64,000 nt of DNA. Origin: Sphingomonas sp. M1-B02. GTDB taxonomy: Bacteria; Pseudomonadota; Alphaproteobacteria; Sphingomonadales; Sphingomonadaceae. Positions 35,401 to 44,174 of this stretch are shown piece by piece. Within the stretch, counting starts at the first letter, position 1, and each line of letters starts with the position of its first letter. A program made the translations under genes and the position numbers. The DNA lies in the NCBI RefSeq assembly GCF_026167525.1, contig NZ_CP110679.1:1426001-1490000 (forward strand), given 5' to 3'. The notes under the pieces are model-generated. The model saw only the letters and a program-made list of their open reading frames with translations, made no database searches and was not told the DNA's origin.

Positions 35401-35475
35401 TGGTGGGCGTGGCAAGGATTGAACTTGCGACCCCTGCGATGTCAACACAGTGCTCTACCACTGAGCTACACGCCC
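35401..35475 (-). tRNA. tRNA-Val (anticodon GAC)
   Basis: The minus strand folds as a complete cloverleaf. The acceptor is GGGCGTG/CACGCCC with discriminator A and encoded CCA. The D arm is GCTCAGTGGTAGAGC, and the anticodon arm is CTGTG-TTGACAT-CGCAG with GAC at the centre of the loop. The T arm is GCAAGTTCAATCCTTGC. The encoded CCA occupies 35401-35403. Confidence 0.96.
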
Positions 35476-35534
35476 CCAAGGAGGGCGGGCTTTAGCGGGG
35501 CTATTCGCACTGTGCAAGCGCCCCGTGCCCGAAA

Positions 35535-35909
35535 TCAGATCAAGCTGACATTCTCCGCCTGGAACAGCCGATCCACTTCCAGCACAAGGTCGCGCAAATG
35601 GAATGGCTTGGACAGGATTCGCGCCTGCGGGACCTGCTTGCCGGCCTTCAGCGTCACCGCCGCGAAGCCGGTGATGAACATCACCCGCATGTCGGGGGCG
35701 ATGTCGCCGGCACGCTGGGCCAGCTCGATCCCGTCCATCTCCGGCATGACGATATCGGTGAGCAATAGGTCGAACCGCTCGGTCTCGAGCAAGGGGATCG
35801 CTTCGGTGCCGCGATCGACGGCGCTGACCGCATAGCCTGAGCGTTCCAAGGCGCGGGTGAGGTATTCGCGCATCACGCGGTCGTCCTCGGCCAGCAAAAT
35901 CCGGATCAT
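35535..35909 (-). CDS. cpdR: Single-domain response regulator CpdR
   Basis: A 124-residue receiver without output domain. In Caulobacter unphosphorylated CpdR binds ClpX and primes degradation of cell-cycle proteins, including steps leading to CtrA turnover. The sequence IRILLAEDDRVMREYLTRAL, phosphoacceptor D52 in LLLTDIVMPEMDGIELAQ, ITGFAAVTLKAG and the switch KPFHLRDLVLEVDRL match CpdR closely. The ATG at 35909 is used; a GTG one codon before is possible. It is divergent from the formylglutamate hydrolase homologue, about 105 bp apart. Confidence 0.88.
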   Translation of the reverse strand: MIRILLAEDDRVMREYLTRALERSGYAVSAVDRGTEAIPLLETERFDLLLTDIVMPEMDGIELAQRAGDIAPDMRVMFITGFAAVTLKAGKQVPQARILSKPFHLRDLVLEVDRLFQAENVSLI

Positions 35910-36014
35910 CACTACCCCAACCTATCGAAGGCTCGCACCATAGCGCCAAGCCCTTAAGACTTTCCAGCGCGAACATGATTGCCGCCCCAGGGCGCTGTCC
36001 CTAGTCAGGAAAGG

Positions 36015-36860
36015 GTGATTCCAGCGCTTTCCTTCGACCGTCACGGATCCGCCGAGCCGCCGAGCCCGATCATCCTGTCGGTGCCGCACGCCGGACGCGA
36101 ATATCCGCTGCAGCTGCGCGCGGCGCTGCGGGTTCCGCTGGTCGCGCTGCGGGGGCTCGAAGACCGATATGTCGATGCGCTGGCGCTCGACGCGCGCGAC
36201 ACCGAGACCATGTTCGTCGCCCGGCGTGCGCGGGCATGGATCGATCTCAATCGCAGCGAGCAGGAGCGCGACCCGCGGCTCGACGACGGCGCGAACTCGA
36301 TCGGCGTGCCGCAATCCGCGAAGCTGCGCAGCGGGCTGGGACTGGTGCCACGCCGCGTGGGAAATTCAGGCGATATCTGGCAGCGACGCCTGTCCGCCGA
36401 CGAAGTCGCGCTGCGGATCTTCGCCGATCATCGTCCCTATCATATGGCCCTGGCCGCGGCGCTGGAAGCGGCGCACGCGCGCTTCGGAGTCGCAGTGCTG
36501 CTCGACATCCATTCGATGCCCCCGCTCGGATCGCCCGAACGCGCGCCACGCCTGGTGCTGGGCGATCGGTTCGGAAAGTCGGCGGCAGCCCGCTTCGTCG
36601 GCAGAGTGGAAAGCGTGGCGCGGGCACATGGCGTCTCCACTGCAGTCAATGCACCCTATTCGGGCGGCCACATCCTCGAGCGCCACGGCGACCCCAGGCG
36701 CGGCATCCACGCGGTGCAGCTCGAGTTCGACCGGACGCTCTATCTCGACGGGACGCTGGACGGGCCTGGCGCCGGCCTACCCGCCTCCGCCGCCTTGCTC
36801 CGCGCGATCATCAACGCCGTCAGCGATGAGGCACTCCCGGGCGCGATCGCCGCCGAGTGA
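36015..36860 (+). CDS. N-formylglutamate amidohydrolase family protein
   Basis: A protein of about 281 residues in the HutG2/N-formylglutamate deformylase family, which yields glutamate and formate in histidine breakdown. Recognisable segments: PIILSVPHAGREYPLQ with a metal-binding His, WIDLNRSEQERDPRL, HRPYHMALAAALEAA, LLDIHSMPPLGSPE, VNAPYSGGHILERHGDPRRG and VQLEFDRTLYLD. No other hut gene is nearby, so the real substrate may be another N-formyl or N-acyl amino acid. The GTG at 36015, preceded by AGGAAA, was preferred over a TTG at 35979. A minus-strand terminator follows its stop. Confidence 0.85.
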   Translation: MIPALSFDRHGSAEPPSPIILSVPHAGREYPLQLRAALRVPLVALRGLEDRYVDALALDARDTETMFVARRARAWIDLNRSEQERDPRLDDGANSIGVPQSAKLRSGLGLVPRRVGNSGDIWQRRLSADEVALRIFADHRPYHMALAAALEAAHARFGVAVLLDIHSMPPLGSPERAPRLVLGDRFGKSAAARFVGRVESVARAHGVSTAVNAPYSGGHILERHGDPRRGIHAVQLEFDRTLYLDGTLDGPGAGLPASAALLRAIINAVSDEALPGAIAAE

Positions 36861-36867
36861 ACCCCAC

Positions 36868-36900
36868 AAAAAAACCACCTCGTGGTTTCCCACGAGGTGG
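36868..36900 (-). terminator. Rho-independent terminator on the minus strand
   Basis: An 11-bp perfect stem CCACCTCGTGG/CCACGAGGTGG with a four-base loop; on the minus strand it is followed by seven T residues. It would end the transcript of the SapC gene, about 255 bp upstream on that strand. The bases between (36901-37154) contain no credible gene, so the message has a long 3' tail or a small RNA could lie there. Confidence 0.85.
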
Positions 36901-37154
36901 CCAAGGTTCAGGGAGGAGACACGCTCGAAAGCGTGTCGCACGGTGCCGCGAAAGGGGGAGAACACGACGCCGTACAGATCGAATATAAGGGGAAGGGCGG
37001 AGACTTCAAGGGTTCTCGCGCGGTTGCGAGAAACCGTGCTTCGAGAGCGACAAGCCGTTTGAAAGCCTCGATTATTCGCCGACATCGCCGGGCGGCGCAG
37101 CGAGCAGGCGACACGGGAATCGCGCCGGCAATCGCGCCGCCCGCCGCGCGGCGA

Positions 37155-37934
37155 TCAGGCCGGGTTGACGAGCTGCGGCTGAGGCATCTTTCCGGCGCGC
37201 ATCTGACGGGCGAAGAGCTCGCGCATCATCGTCAGCGAGAAAAGATGCGCATAGATCAGCGGAAGCATGCCGTTCTGCACGATCTTGCGAAGCTGATCGC
37301 CGCGCATTTCGGTGAGCTTGTTCTCGTCGACCATCATGAATCCGCGATAGACGAAGGGCTGCTGCGTATCGTCGGGCTGGATGCTGACCTCGCCGTCGAT
37401 CAGCAGGCCCATCTCCATCAGCTCCTTCATGAACATCGAAGTGCGCGCGCCCGCCTGCTCGAACTGCTCATTGAATTGCAGGATGTTCTTCGTCATCTCG
37501 CTCGGCTCGCCATTGTCGAACAGCTTCTCGCCTTCCTCGAACGCGCCGATCGTGTCGGACGTGGGATCGAAGCATAGCGAAAGCTCGTCGCTATCGGGAC
37601 GCAGCCGCGCCAGAAGATAGGGATAACGGCGAATATAAGCGGGCACGTAGAAGTCCGAGCCGTCCATCTTGCCTTCGTCATCGAAGAAGGTGTTCACGCC
37701 TTCGTTCAACCCCATGAGCGCCAGAGGCACGGGATCGTCACCCACCGAGAAGACGATCGGCATGAAGCGCTGAACGAGCGGAAATTCCTCGACGGTAACC
37801 GGCACCGCATGCTGCTTGGCAAGGAACGGAGCCTTGTCCAAAGGCCGGACGCGATAGTCGGCATGGGTCTGGCTCGAGAGCGGCTCGAGCTGGTTGTAGA
37901 ACAACGGAAGCGACTGCTGTGGCGCGCTGGCCAT
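37155..37934 (-). CDS. SapC family protein
   Basis: A 259-residue SapC-like protein, named for a Campylobacter S-layer-associated locus but widespread in proteobacteria without known function. Family segments: LPLFYNQLEPLSSQTHADYR, EEFPLVQRFMPIVFS, LMGLNEGVNTFFDDEG, VPAYIRRYPYLLARL and LCFDPTSDTIGAFEEGEKLF. There is no signal peptide or membrane helix, so it is probably cytoplasmic. In sphingomonads relatives are often found near TonB receptors and tryptophan halogenase genes, a context not seen here. A strong terminator lies about 255 bp past the stop. Confidence 0.87.
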   Translation of the reverse strand: MASAPQQSLPLFYNQLEPLSSQTHADYRVRPLDKAPFLAKQHAVPVTVEEFPLVQRFMPIVFSVGDDPVPLALMGLNEGVNTFFDDEGKMDGSDFYVPAYIRRYPYLLARLRPDSDELSLCFDPTSDTIGAFEEGEKLFDNGEPSEMTKNILQFNEQFEQAGARTSMFMKELMEMGLLIDGEVSIQPDDTQQPFVYRGFMMVDENKLTEMRGDQLRKIVQNGMLPLIYAHLFSLTMMRELFARQMRAGKMPQPQLVNPA

Positions 37935-37978
37935 CTTACTCTCCTGGATCTGCGGGGAACCTTAAATCGGGCGCGGGT

Positions 37979-39427
37979 CTATGGCCTGGAAGGCTCAGGC
38001 GCAAGCGCCACAAGCTTTCCCGGATTGAGGATGCCTTGCGGATCCAGCGCGCGCTTGATCGCCCGCAGCGCGGCGATGCGCGACGGCGGACCGAGCCGCT
38101 CGAGCTCGGCGCGCTTCATCTGGCCGATGCCATGCTCGGCCGAGATCGAGCCCCCCGCTGCCGCCACCATATCGTGGACGAGACGGGTGATCCTTGGCCC
38201 ATCCTCGGCATACCAGCGCTCCCGATCCGCGCCGACGGGCGCACGGACGTGGAAATGGACGTTGCCGTCGCCAAGATGGCCATAGGCGACCGCCTGGGTC
38301 CCCGGGAAGCGCGCCTCAGCGGTCGCCCCGCCTTCGATCATGAAACGCGGCATATCGTCGACCGGCACCGAAATGTCGTGCTGGACGGCAGGCCCTGCGC
38401 TGCGCTCGGCCTCCGAGATCGAGTGGCGGATCCGCCAGAAGCTCTCGGCCTGCGCCTCGCTCGCCGCGATCACGGCATCGCCGGCAAGCCCATCCTCCAG
38501 CGCCGGCGCGAGCAGCCGTTCGAGCAGGATCAGCGGCGATTCCGCTTCCACATCGGTGACGACTGCCTCGATCAGCACATGCCAGCGATGCGCGCTGCCG
38601 AGCGGCGGCCGCAGCCCGGGAACGTGCCCGAGCACCAGCGCCAGGGTCTCGTCCGGCAAAATCTCGAAGCTCTCGATCGAATCGGTCCGCGCTTCCAGCT
38701 GGCGGAGCAGGGTCAGCGCGCTCGCGGGACTATCGAGCCCGACCCACGCGACGGCGCGCGCAGTGGCGCCCGGCACGAGTCGCAGCGTCGCGGCGGTGAC
38801 GATACCCAGGGTGCCCTCTGCTCCGATCAGCAACTGATCGAGGTCGTAGCCGCGATTGTCCTTCTTCAGCGCGGAGAGGCCGTCATGGATCGAACCGTCG
38901 GGCAACACCGCCTCTACCCCGGCGACCAGACTGCGCATCGTGCCGAAGCGCAGCACCTGGGTGCCCCCGGCATTGGTCGAGACCAGCCCGCCCACCGTTG
39001 CGCTGCCGCGGGCGCCCAAATCGAGCGGGAAGCGGCGACCCTGTGCTTCGGCCGCCTCGCGCAAGTCCGCCAGGATCACCCCGGCCTCGGCCACCGCCAG
39101 TCCACCTGCGGGCGACAGGCTGCGGATCCGGTTCATCCGGCGAAGCGAAACCAGCAGCGCCGATCCGTCCGCCGGCGGCGTCGCGCCTCCAACCATGCCG
39201 CTATTGCCGCCTTGCGGGACCAAGGGGACCGACGCGGCCGCCGCCAGTTGGACGATCGCGGCGACTTCTTCGGTCGATCCCGGCGACAGCAATGCCGGCG
39301 TTATGCCATGGTAGCGGCCGCGCCAGTCGCTCAGCCAGGGGGCGATCGCCTCCGGATCGGTGATCGCTACCTTGGGGCCGAAGCGTTCCGTCACGCTTCG
39401 AACGAGCTGGGACTGTGCAGGCGTCAT
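37979..39427 (-). CDS. FAD-binding D-2-hydroxyacid dehydrogenase (D-lactate/D-2-hydroxyglutarate type)
   Basis: A 482-residue FAD-linked oxidase of the GlcD/D2HGDH group. The N-terminal PCMH-type FAD domain shows PLVPQGGNSGMVGGATPP, GAEGTLGIVTAATLRL and LDLGARGSATVGGLVSTNAGG. The C-terminal FAD-oxidase domain has VAYGHLGDGNVHFHVRAPVG with metal-binding histidines and SAEHGIGQMKRAEL. It oxidises a D-2-hydroxyacid and probably passes electrons to ETF or a quinone; D-2-hydroxyglutarate is a likely substrate because of the two-domain length. It is probably read from its own promoter next to 39427; the gap to SapC is 44 bp, so cotranscription with SapC is possible. Confidence 0.87.
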   Translation of the reverse strand: MTPAQSQLVRSVTERFGPKVAITDPEAIAPWLSDWRGRYHGITPALLSPGSTEEVAAIVQLAAAASVPLVPQGGNSGMVGGATPPADGSALLVSLRRMNRIRSLSPAGGLAVAEAGVILADLREAAEAQGRRFPLDLGARGSATVGGLVSTNAGGTQVLRFGTMRSLVAGVEAVLPDGSIHDGLSALKKDNRGYDLDQLLIGAEGTLGIVTAATLRLVPGATARAVAWVGLDSPASALTLLRQLEARTDSIESFEILPDETLALVLGHVPGLRPPLGSAHRWHVLIEAVVTDVEAESPLILLERLLAPALEDGLAGDAVIAASEAQAESFWRIRHSISEAERSAGPAVQHDISVPVDDMPRFMIEGGATAEARFPGTQAVAYGHLGDGNVHFHVRAPVGADRERWYAEDGPRITRLVHDMVAAAGGSISAEHGIGQMKRAELERLGPPSRIAALRAIKRALDPQGILNPGKLVALAPEPSRP

Positions 39428-39496
39428 GTCCGCGGGTTAGCATGCCGATACCCAGTTCATCCACCGTTCAAACCTTTGCCCTAGAAGCGTGCCGAC

Positions 39497-39952
39497 ATGC
39501 TCAATCCGCTGCTTGCCTCTTCCAGCCTGCTGCTGTTGCTCGCCTCGCCGGCCCCCGCCCCCCAGCGGCCCGATTGGGAGGGCGCGGTGAAGCTGATGCA
39601 GCAGCGTGTAACCGTGCATGTCCCGCGCGTGACGGTGACCAGCACGACGATCATCATGCGCGCACCGCGTCCGCGCGCGCTCGTCGAGAAGAAGGCCGAC
39701 GACTGCGTGAAGATGGAGAATCTCGCCGGCTTCACCGTCAATCGCTTCGACAGCGTCGATCTGGTGCTGAAGGACGGGACGCTGCTGCGCGCGAAGCTCG
39801 GCGCGGAATGCCCGGCACTGGGCTTCTACAACGGCTTCTATGTCCGCGCGACCAAGGACAAGAAGATCTGCGCGAAGCGCGACGCCATCCGCTCGCGCTC
39901 GGGCAGGTCGTGCGGCGTACAGGCCTTTACCTCGCTCTCCGCGGCGCGCTGA
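39497..39952 (+). CDS. Exported protein of unknown function
   Basis: A 151-residue protein not assigned to a family. It starts with a signal peptide (MLNPLLASSSLLLLLASPAPA). A basic beta-rich region follows (QQRVTVHVPRVTVTSTTIIM) and a domain with four cysteines (in DDCVKM, AECPALGF, KKICAK and RSCGVQ). Sequences with DSVDLVLKDGTLLRAKLGAE occur in several sphingomonad secreted proteins of this size, from memory only. It lies alone between divergent and co-directional neighbours. Confidence 0.6.
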   Translation: MLNPLLASSSLLLLLASPAPAPQRPDWEGAVKLMQQRVTVHVPRVTVTSTTIIMRAPRPRALVEKKADDCVKMENLAGFTVNRFDSVDLVLKDGTLLRAKLGAECPALGFYNGFYVRATKDKKICAKRDAIRSRSGRSCGVQAFTSLSAAR

Positions 39953-40042
39953 CGCGCTTCAGCTTGACATTGCGCCCAGAATCCGCAAGCGCGTGACGGC
40001 TTTTAGGGCGTGGATGGACACGCCCATAATCCGGACATTCGC

Positions 40043-41491
40043 ATGAGCTTTGCCGACCTCGGCCTTTCCGATGAACTTTTGCGCGCGGTGACCGACTCGG
40101 GCTATACCGAGCCGACCCCGATCCAGCGCCAGGCAATCCCTTCGGTGCTGATGGGCAAGGATCTGATCGGCATCGCCCAGACGGGGACGGGCAAGACCGC
40201 GGCCTTCGTGTTGCCGATGATCGACATCCTCGGCGAAGGCCGCACCCGCGCGCTGATGCCGCGCTCGCTGATCCTGGAGCCGACGCGCGAGCTTGCCGCG
40301 CAGGTCGCCGAGAATTTCGACAAATATGGCGTCAATCACAAGCTCTCGATGGCGTTGCTGATCGGCGGCGTCCAGATGGGCGATCAGGTCAAGGCGCTGG
40401 AAAAGGGCGTCGACGTGCTCATCGCCACCCCCGGCCGGCTGATGGACCTTTACGGCCGCGGCAAGATCCTGCTCACCGGTTGCAGCCTGCTCGTCATCGA
40501 CGAGGCGGATCGCATGCTCGACATGGGCTTCATCCCCGACATCGAGGAAATCTGCACCAAGCTGCCCAAGCAGCGCCAGACCCTCCTCTTCTCGGCAACC
40601 ATGCCGCCGGTGATCAAGAAGCTTGCCGACAAGTTCCTGACCGATCCCAAGCAGATCCAGGTCGCCCGCCCGGCGACCGCGAACGTCAACATCCGCCAGT
40701 GGGTCGTGCCAGTCGCGTCGCAGACCGCCAAGCGCTCGGTCCTGCGCGAGCTTTTGCGCGCCGAGGACGTGACCAACGCGATCATCTTCTGCAACCGCAA
40801 GACCACCGTTCGCGAACTCAACAAGAGCCTGCAGGGCCTCGGCCTGCGCTCGGGCGAGATCCATGGCGACATGGAGCAGCCGCAGCGAATCGCCGAGCTG
40901 GAGCGATTCAAGAAGGGCGACGTCAACATCCTCGTCGCCTCCGACGTCGCGGCGCGCGGGCTCGACATCAAGGGCGTGAGCCATGTCTTCAACTATGATG
41001 CCCCCTGGCATCCGGACGATTATGTCCACCGCATCGGCCGCACCGGTCGCGCGGGCGCGACGGGCGTTGCCTATACGCTGGTGACCCCGGACGATGCCGA
41101 GAATATCTCGGAAATCGAGAAGCTCACGGGGATGAAGATCGAGCGCGTCGGCGCGCCGGCGGGCAATCCGGCGCCTGCCAGGGCCGAGACCGAGAAGGCG
41201 CCGAGCGGGCGCGGACGCGGTCGTTCGCCGCGCGCTGCCAAGGCCGAGCCTGTCGCAGCCGCACCGGCGGAGACGGCGCGTGCGCCGGAGCCCGAGCCGG
41301 TTGTCGCGCCCAAAGCGGAGGGACCGCCGCGCGATCGGGAGCGCAGCGAAGCGCCGCGTCGCGCCCGCGGCGGCCGCGGCCCGAAAGCCGAGGAGCGGCC
41401 CCGCCCCCAGCCCCGCTCCGGCGAGGATGGCCCGGACGACGGCTGGAACGGCCCGGTTCCCGATTTCCTGAAGTTCACGCTCGGCGCCTGA
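40043..41491 (+). CDS. DEAD-box RNA helicase (RhlE-like)
   Basis: A 482-residue ATP-dependent RNA helicase. Motifs in order: Q motif FADLGLSDELLRAVTDSGY, I (AQTGTGKTAAF), Ia (PTRELAAQV), II (VIDEADRMLDMGF), III (LFSATMPP), IV-V (IIFCNRK, VASDVAARGLDI) and VI (HRIGRTGRAG). The C-terminal 110 residues are disordered and rich in Arg, Gly, Pro and Glu, probably an RNA-binding tail. The ATG at 40043 starts directly with the Q-motif region; an ATG at 40010 would add 11 residues. Such helicases serve ribosome assembly and RNA decay, often at low temperature. Confidence 0.93.
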   Translation: MSFADLGLSDELLRAVTDSGYTEPTPIQRQAIPSVLMGKDLIGIAQTGTGKTAAFVLPMIDILGEGRTRALMPRSLILEPTRELAAQVAENFDKYGVNHKLSMALLIGGVQMGDQVKALEKGVDVLIATPGRLMDLYGRGKILLTGCSLLVIDEADRMLDMGFIPDIEEICTKLPKQRQTLLFSATMPPVIKKLADKFLTDPKQIQVARPATANVNIRQWVVPVASQTAKRSVLRELLRAEDVTNAIIFCNRKTTVRELNKSLQGLGLRSGEIHGDMEQPQRIAELERFKKGDVNILVASDVAARGLDIKGVSHVFNYDAPWHPDDYVHRIGRTGRAGATGVAYTLVTPDDAENISEIEKLTGMKIERVGAPAGNPAPARAETEKAPSGRGRGRSPRAAKAEPVAAAPAETARAPEPEPVVAPKAEGPPRDRERSEAPRRARGGRGPKAEERPRPQPRSGEDGPDDGWNGPVPDFLKFTLGA

Positions 41492-41502
41492 AGCGTTCGC
41501 GC

Positions 41503-41712
41503 ATGCACGCCGCACCGATCGTGTCGCCGTGCATCGCGCTCTGCCAGATGGACGAGCCCACCGGCTGGTGCATCGGCTGCGGCCGGACCATCGACGAGAT
41601 CGTGCGCTGGGGCGCTACCGCGGACGAGGATCGCGCCGTGGTGATGGATGCGTTGCCCGAACGGATGGACCAACTCGCCCGGGCCAACCGCTCGCGCAGT
41701 CCTGGGCCTTAA
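41503..41712 (+). CDS. DUF1289 domain protein (small Cys-rich)
   Basis: A 69-residue protein of the DUF1289 (YdhL-like) family, with the Cys arrangement VSPCIALCQMDEPTGWCIGCGRTIDEI, four cysteines that probably bind a metal ion. The family function is unknown. It begins 11 bases after the helicase stop and is probably cotranscribed. Its last four bases overlap the convergent GST gene. Confidence 0.87.
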   Translation: MHAAPIVSPCIALCQMDEPTGWCIGCGRTIDEIVRWGATADEDRAVVMDALPERMDQLARANRSRSPGP

Positions 41713-42332
41713 TCCGCTGCCGTCTGCGCCATCAGCGCATCGTCCTTCGCTGCCGCACGCTGATAGGCCTCGCGCCCGCTCAGGCGCTCGAAATAAGCCG
41801 AGAAAGCCTCCCGCTTGGGCAAGGTACCGAACATGGTGCCCCACCCCACTGCCGAGCCGACATAGACATCGGCCGCTGTGAAGCGATCGCCGGCGATGAA
41901 GCGGTGCGCGGCTACCGCCGCCTCGAGGACGTCCACCGCCGCCGTATAACTGCCATAGCCGAACATCCGCGACTGTTCAGGCGAAGGCTCGAACTTGGCG
42001 ACATGATTGGTCACGGCCTGTTCCACCGGGCCCGCGGCGAAGAACAGCCAGCGATAATAATCCGCGCGCTCCTCGGGCAAGGGAGCCAGCCCGGCCTCCG
42101 GAAATGCATCGGCCAGATAGGCGCAGATCGCCGCCCCTTCGGTCACTACCTTGCCGCGATGGACGATCGCCGGGACCTTCCCCATCGGATTCACCGCAAG
42201 ATAGTCGGCATCCTTCATCGCCGAATAGTCGACGAGCTCGGTGCGATAATCGGCGCCCGTCTCTTCGAGCATCCAGCGGGCGATCCGCCCGCGCGACTGG
42301 GGGTTGGTGTAGAATATCAGATCGTCAGCCAT
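41709..42332 (-). CDS. Glutathione S-transferase
   Basis: A 207-residue GST. The thioredoxin-like N-terminal domain carries the Ser active-site candidate in YTNPQSRGRIARWML, the cis-Pro loop NPMGKVPAIV and the glutathione gamma-Glu-binding VTEGAAICAYLAD. The helical C-terminal domain includes DRFTAADVYVGSAVGWG (N-capping box). It is monocistronic, converging on DUF1289 with four bases overlapping. It differs from the disrupted GST at 46764-48252, so the two are not copies. Confidence 0.9.
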   Translation of the reverse strand: MADDLIFYTNPQSRGRIARWMLEETGADYRTELVDYSAMKDADYLAVNPMGKVPAIVHRGKVVTEGAAICAYLADAFPEAGLAPLPEERADYYRWLFFAAGPVEQAVTNHVAKFEPSPEQSRMFGYGSYTAAVDVLEAAVAAHRFIAGDRFTAADVYVGSAVGWGTMFGTLPKREAFSAYFERLSGREAYQRAAAKDDALMAQTAAD

Positions 42333-42394
42333 CGCAGCGACTCCTCGTTCGATAGAACAGAAAGTGAACGCAAGACGGCCGACAAGTCAAGCCG

Positions 42395-43249
42395 TTACAA
42401 GGTCGTTTCGAACAGATGGAGCAGCCGCGCCCAGGCGCGTTCCGCCTGGACCTGGTTATAGACTTCGCTGTCCGGCGGGCACCAGCCGTGCATCGTACCC
42501 TTGTAGACCTCGATCTCGGCGGGGCGCTTGGCGGCATCGAACGCCACGCGCAGCTTGTCCTTGTCGCCCGGCGCCCTGGCATCGTCATTCTCGGCGATGG
42601 CGACAAGGAAGCCGGCCTTCATCTGGGGGATCAGCGCGAGCATCGGTTCCGATGCCATCCCCCCGCCATGAAACGTGCCGCCGGCGCGAATGCGGCCGGG
42701 GACCGCGGCAGCGGTCTGCATGACCAGCGGGCCACCCATGCAATAGCCGGTGGTACCTACGCCGCGCTTGGTATCAACCTGTGCCTGCTTGTCGAGGAAG
42801 GCGACGAACGCGGTGGCGTCGGTGACCGCCGCCTGCGGGGTAAGCAGCTTGCGCGCTTCGCCGGCCTTGGTGCGGACCGCAGTGCGATCTCCGCTGGCGG
42901 CGAGCGCGGCGGCTGTCGTCGAGCGATAAAAAGGATTCACCGTCAGAACTGTATAGCCCGATGCGGCAAGCCGATCGGCCATCTGGCGGAAGGCGGGGCG
43001 CAGACCATAGATGTCGGGCCAGACGAGCACCGCCGGATGCCTGCCACTGGCGGGCGCCACGAAATAGGCGTCGACGGTGCCGTCGGGGGTCTTGATCGTG
43101 ACATCGCGACCCTTGACCGCCAGCGCATTGGCCGGGCTGGGCAGCAAGACGCTGATCCCGACGGCCGCGGCAGCGGTGCCGAAAGCGCGACGCGACAGGC
43201 CATCGGCCGCAAAACGCGCATTGTCGGCTTCGGTCAGGTCGTCACACAT
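42395..43249 (-). CDS. Exported dienelactone hydrolase family protein
   Basis: A 284-residue alpha/beta hydrolase. A twin-arginine-like signal (LSRRAFGTAAAAVGISVLL, residues about 19-43) suggests Tat export. The catalytic triad of the family is visible: Cys in TGYCMGGPLV, Asp in IAENDDARAPGD and His in GTMHGWCPP. The WPDIYGLRPAFRQMADRLA segment is also typical. Its natural substrate may be a dienelactone or another lactone or ester. About 130 bp without a gene separate it from trcR. Confidence 0.87.
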   Translation of the reverse strand: MCDDLTEADNARFAADGLSRRAFGTAAAAVGISVLLPSPANALAVKGRDVTIKTPDGTVDAYFVAPASGRHPAVLVWPDIYGLRPAFRQMADRLAASGYTVLTVNPFYRSTTAAALAASGDRTAVRTKAGEARKLLTPQAAVTDATAFVAFLDKQAQVDTKRGVGTTGYCMGGPLVMQTAAAVPGRIRAGGTFHGGGMASEPMLALIPQMKAGFLVAIAENDDARAPGDKDKLRVAFDAAKRPAEIEVYKGTMHGWCPPDSEVYNQVQAERAWARLLHLFETTL

Positions 43250-43378
43250 GGCTCTCTCCTTGGGCGCGCAGTCCGGGCACGAGCCCGAGTCGTCGAGGCG
43301 AAGGCTACACGCAAGCCATGCGCGCGCCCACCGTTCGCAAGCCTGCCAGATCGCCTGTCGAAAAGGCCGGAATAGCGA

Positions 43379-44056
43379 TCAGCTGCGGAACAGATTCTCC
43401 GCCGTGCGCTCGACCGGCACATCGGCACCCTCTTCGCCCGCCTCGGCGTCGCGGGCAAGCTGGGTACGTTCGGCGCGAAGCTGCTCGATCAGCGCTTCGC
43501 GGTCGCCTTCGAGCCGAGTGTCGGTCGGTGCTTCGATGCCGGCGGCCTTGGCGGCCTTCGCGACCAAAGCGTCGAGTTCGCGCTGGGTGGTCAGGCCCAG
43601 CGTCACCGGATCCTTCGGGGTGATGTTGGCGATGTTCCAATGGCTGCGGTCGCGGATCGCCGAGATCGTCGTGCGCGTGGTGCCGATCAGCTTGCCGATC
43701 GCGCCGTCCGAAATTTCCGGATGATGGCGCAGGATCCAGGCGATGCCGTCCGGCTTGTCCTGGCGCTTGGAGACCGGCGTATAGCGCGGCCCCTTGGTGC
43801 GGCGGACCTGCTCGGGGCCCTTGAGCATCTTGAGGCGATAGTCGGGATCGGCCTGGCCCTTCTCGATCTCCTCCATCGTCAGCTCATGCGCCCGAACCGG
43901 ATCGCGACCGGTAAGCTTCGCGGTCGCGGTATCGTCGGCGATCGCCTGGACCTCGAGAATATGCAGGCCGCAGAATTCCGCGATCTGTTCGAAAGAGAGC
44001 GCGGTATTGTCGACCAGCCAGGAAGCGGTCGCATGCGGCATCAGCGGCTGGGCCAC
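43379..44056 (-). CDS. trcR: DUF1013 cell-cycle transcription regulator (TrcR)
   Basis: A 225-residue protein that matches the alphaproteobacterial DUF1013/TrcR family: PLMPHATASWLVDNTALSFE, IAEFCGLHILEVQAIADD, KRQDKPDGIAWILRHHPEIS and DGAIGKLIGTTRTTISAI with a helix-turn-helix, then KDPVTLGLTTQRELD. It is thought to bind DNA in the cell-cycle network. The GTG at 44056 gives the family start (AQPLMPH), nine bases after GGAG; a TTG seven codons upstream is not favoured. The Glu/Ala-rich C-terminus is variable. Confidence 0.87.
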   Translation of the reverse strand: MAQPLMPHATASWLVDNTALSFEQIAEFCGLHILEVQAIADDTATAKLTGRDPVRAHELTMEEIEKGQADPDYRLKMLKGPEQVRRTKGPRYTPVSKRQDKPDGIAWILRHHPEISDGAIGKLIGTTRTTISAIRDRSHWNIANITPKDPVTLGLTTQRELDALVAKAAKAAGIEAPTDTRLEGDREALIEQLRAERTQLARDAEAGEEGADVPVERTAENLFRS

Positions 44057-44072
44057 GATCTTAGTCTCCAGA

Positions 44073-44102
44073 AACAATAAGGGCCGCCCTTCACGGGCGG
44101 CC
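44073..44102 (-). terminator. Terminator-like hairpin between the 44175 gene and trcR
   Basis: An eight-bp stem GGCCGCCC/GGGCGGCC with a five-base loop, followed on the minus strand by CTTATTGTTT. It lies about 73 bases after the stop of the unknown exported protein gene and only 26 bases ahead of the trcR start, so it could attenuate trcR. Confidence 0.5.
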
Positions 44103-44174
44103 GGTCACCGGACTGACTTAATGCGGCTGAGGACGCAGAGCAACCTCAATCGGCCTATCTCCTCCCAGCGGGTC

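Noticed and set aside
35165..35495. Open frames on both strands across the tRNA, e.g. MGACSSVVEHCVDIAGVASSI
   Set aside because: These are translations of the tRNA-Val gene and its flank. Such frames are well-known annotation artefacts.
41709..42332. The intact GST as a duplicate of the disrupted GST
   Set aside because: The two differ in active-site and domain sequence, so they are separate family members and not a recent duplication.
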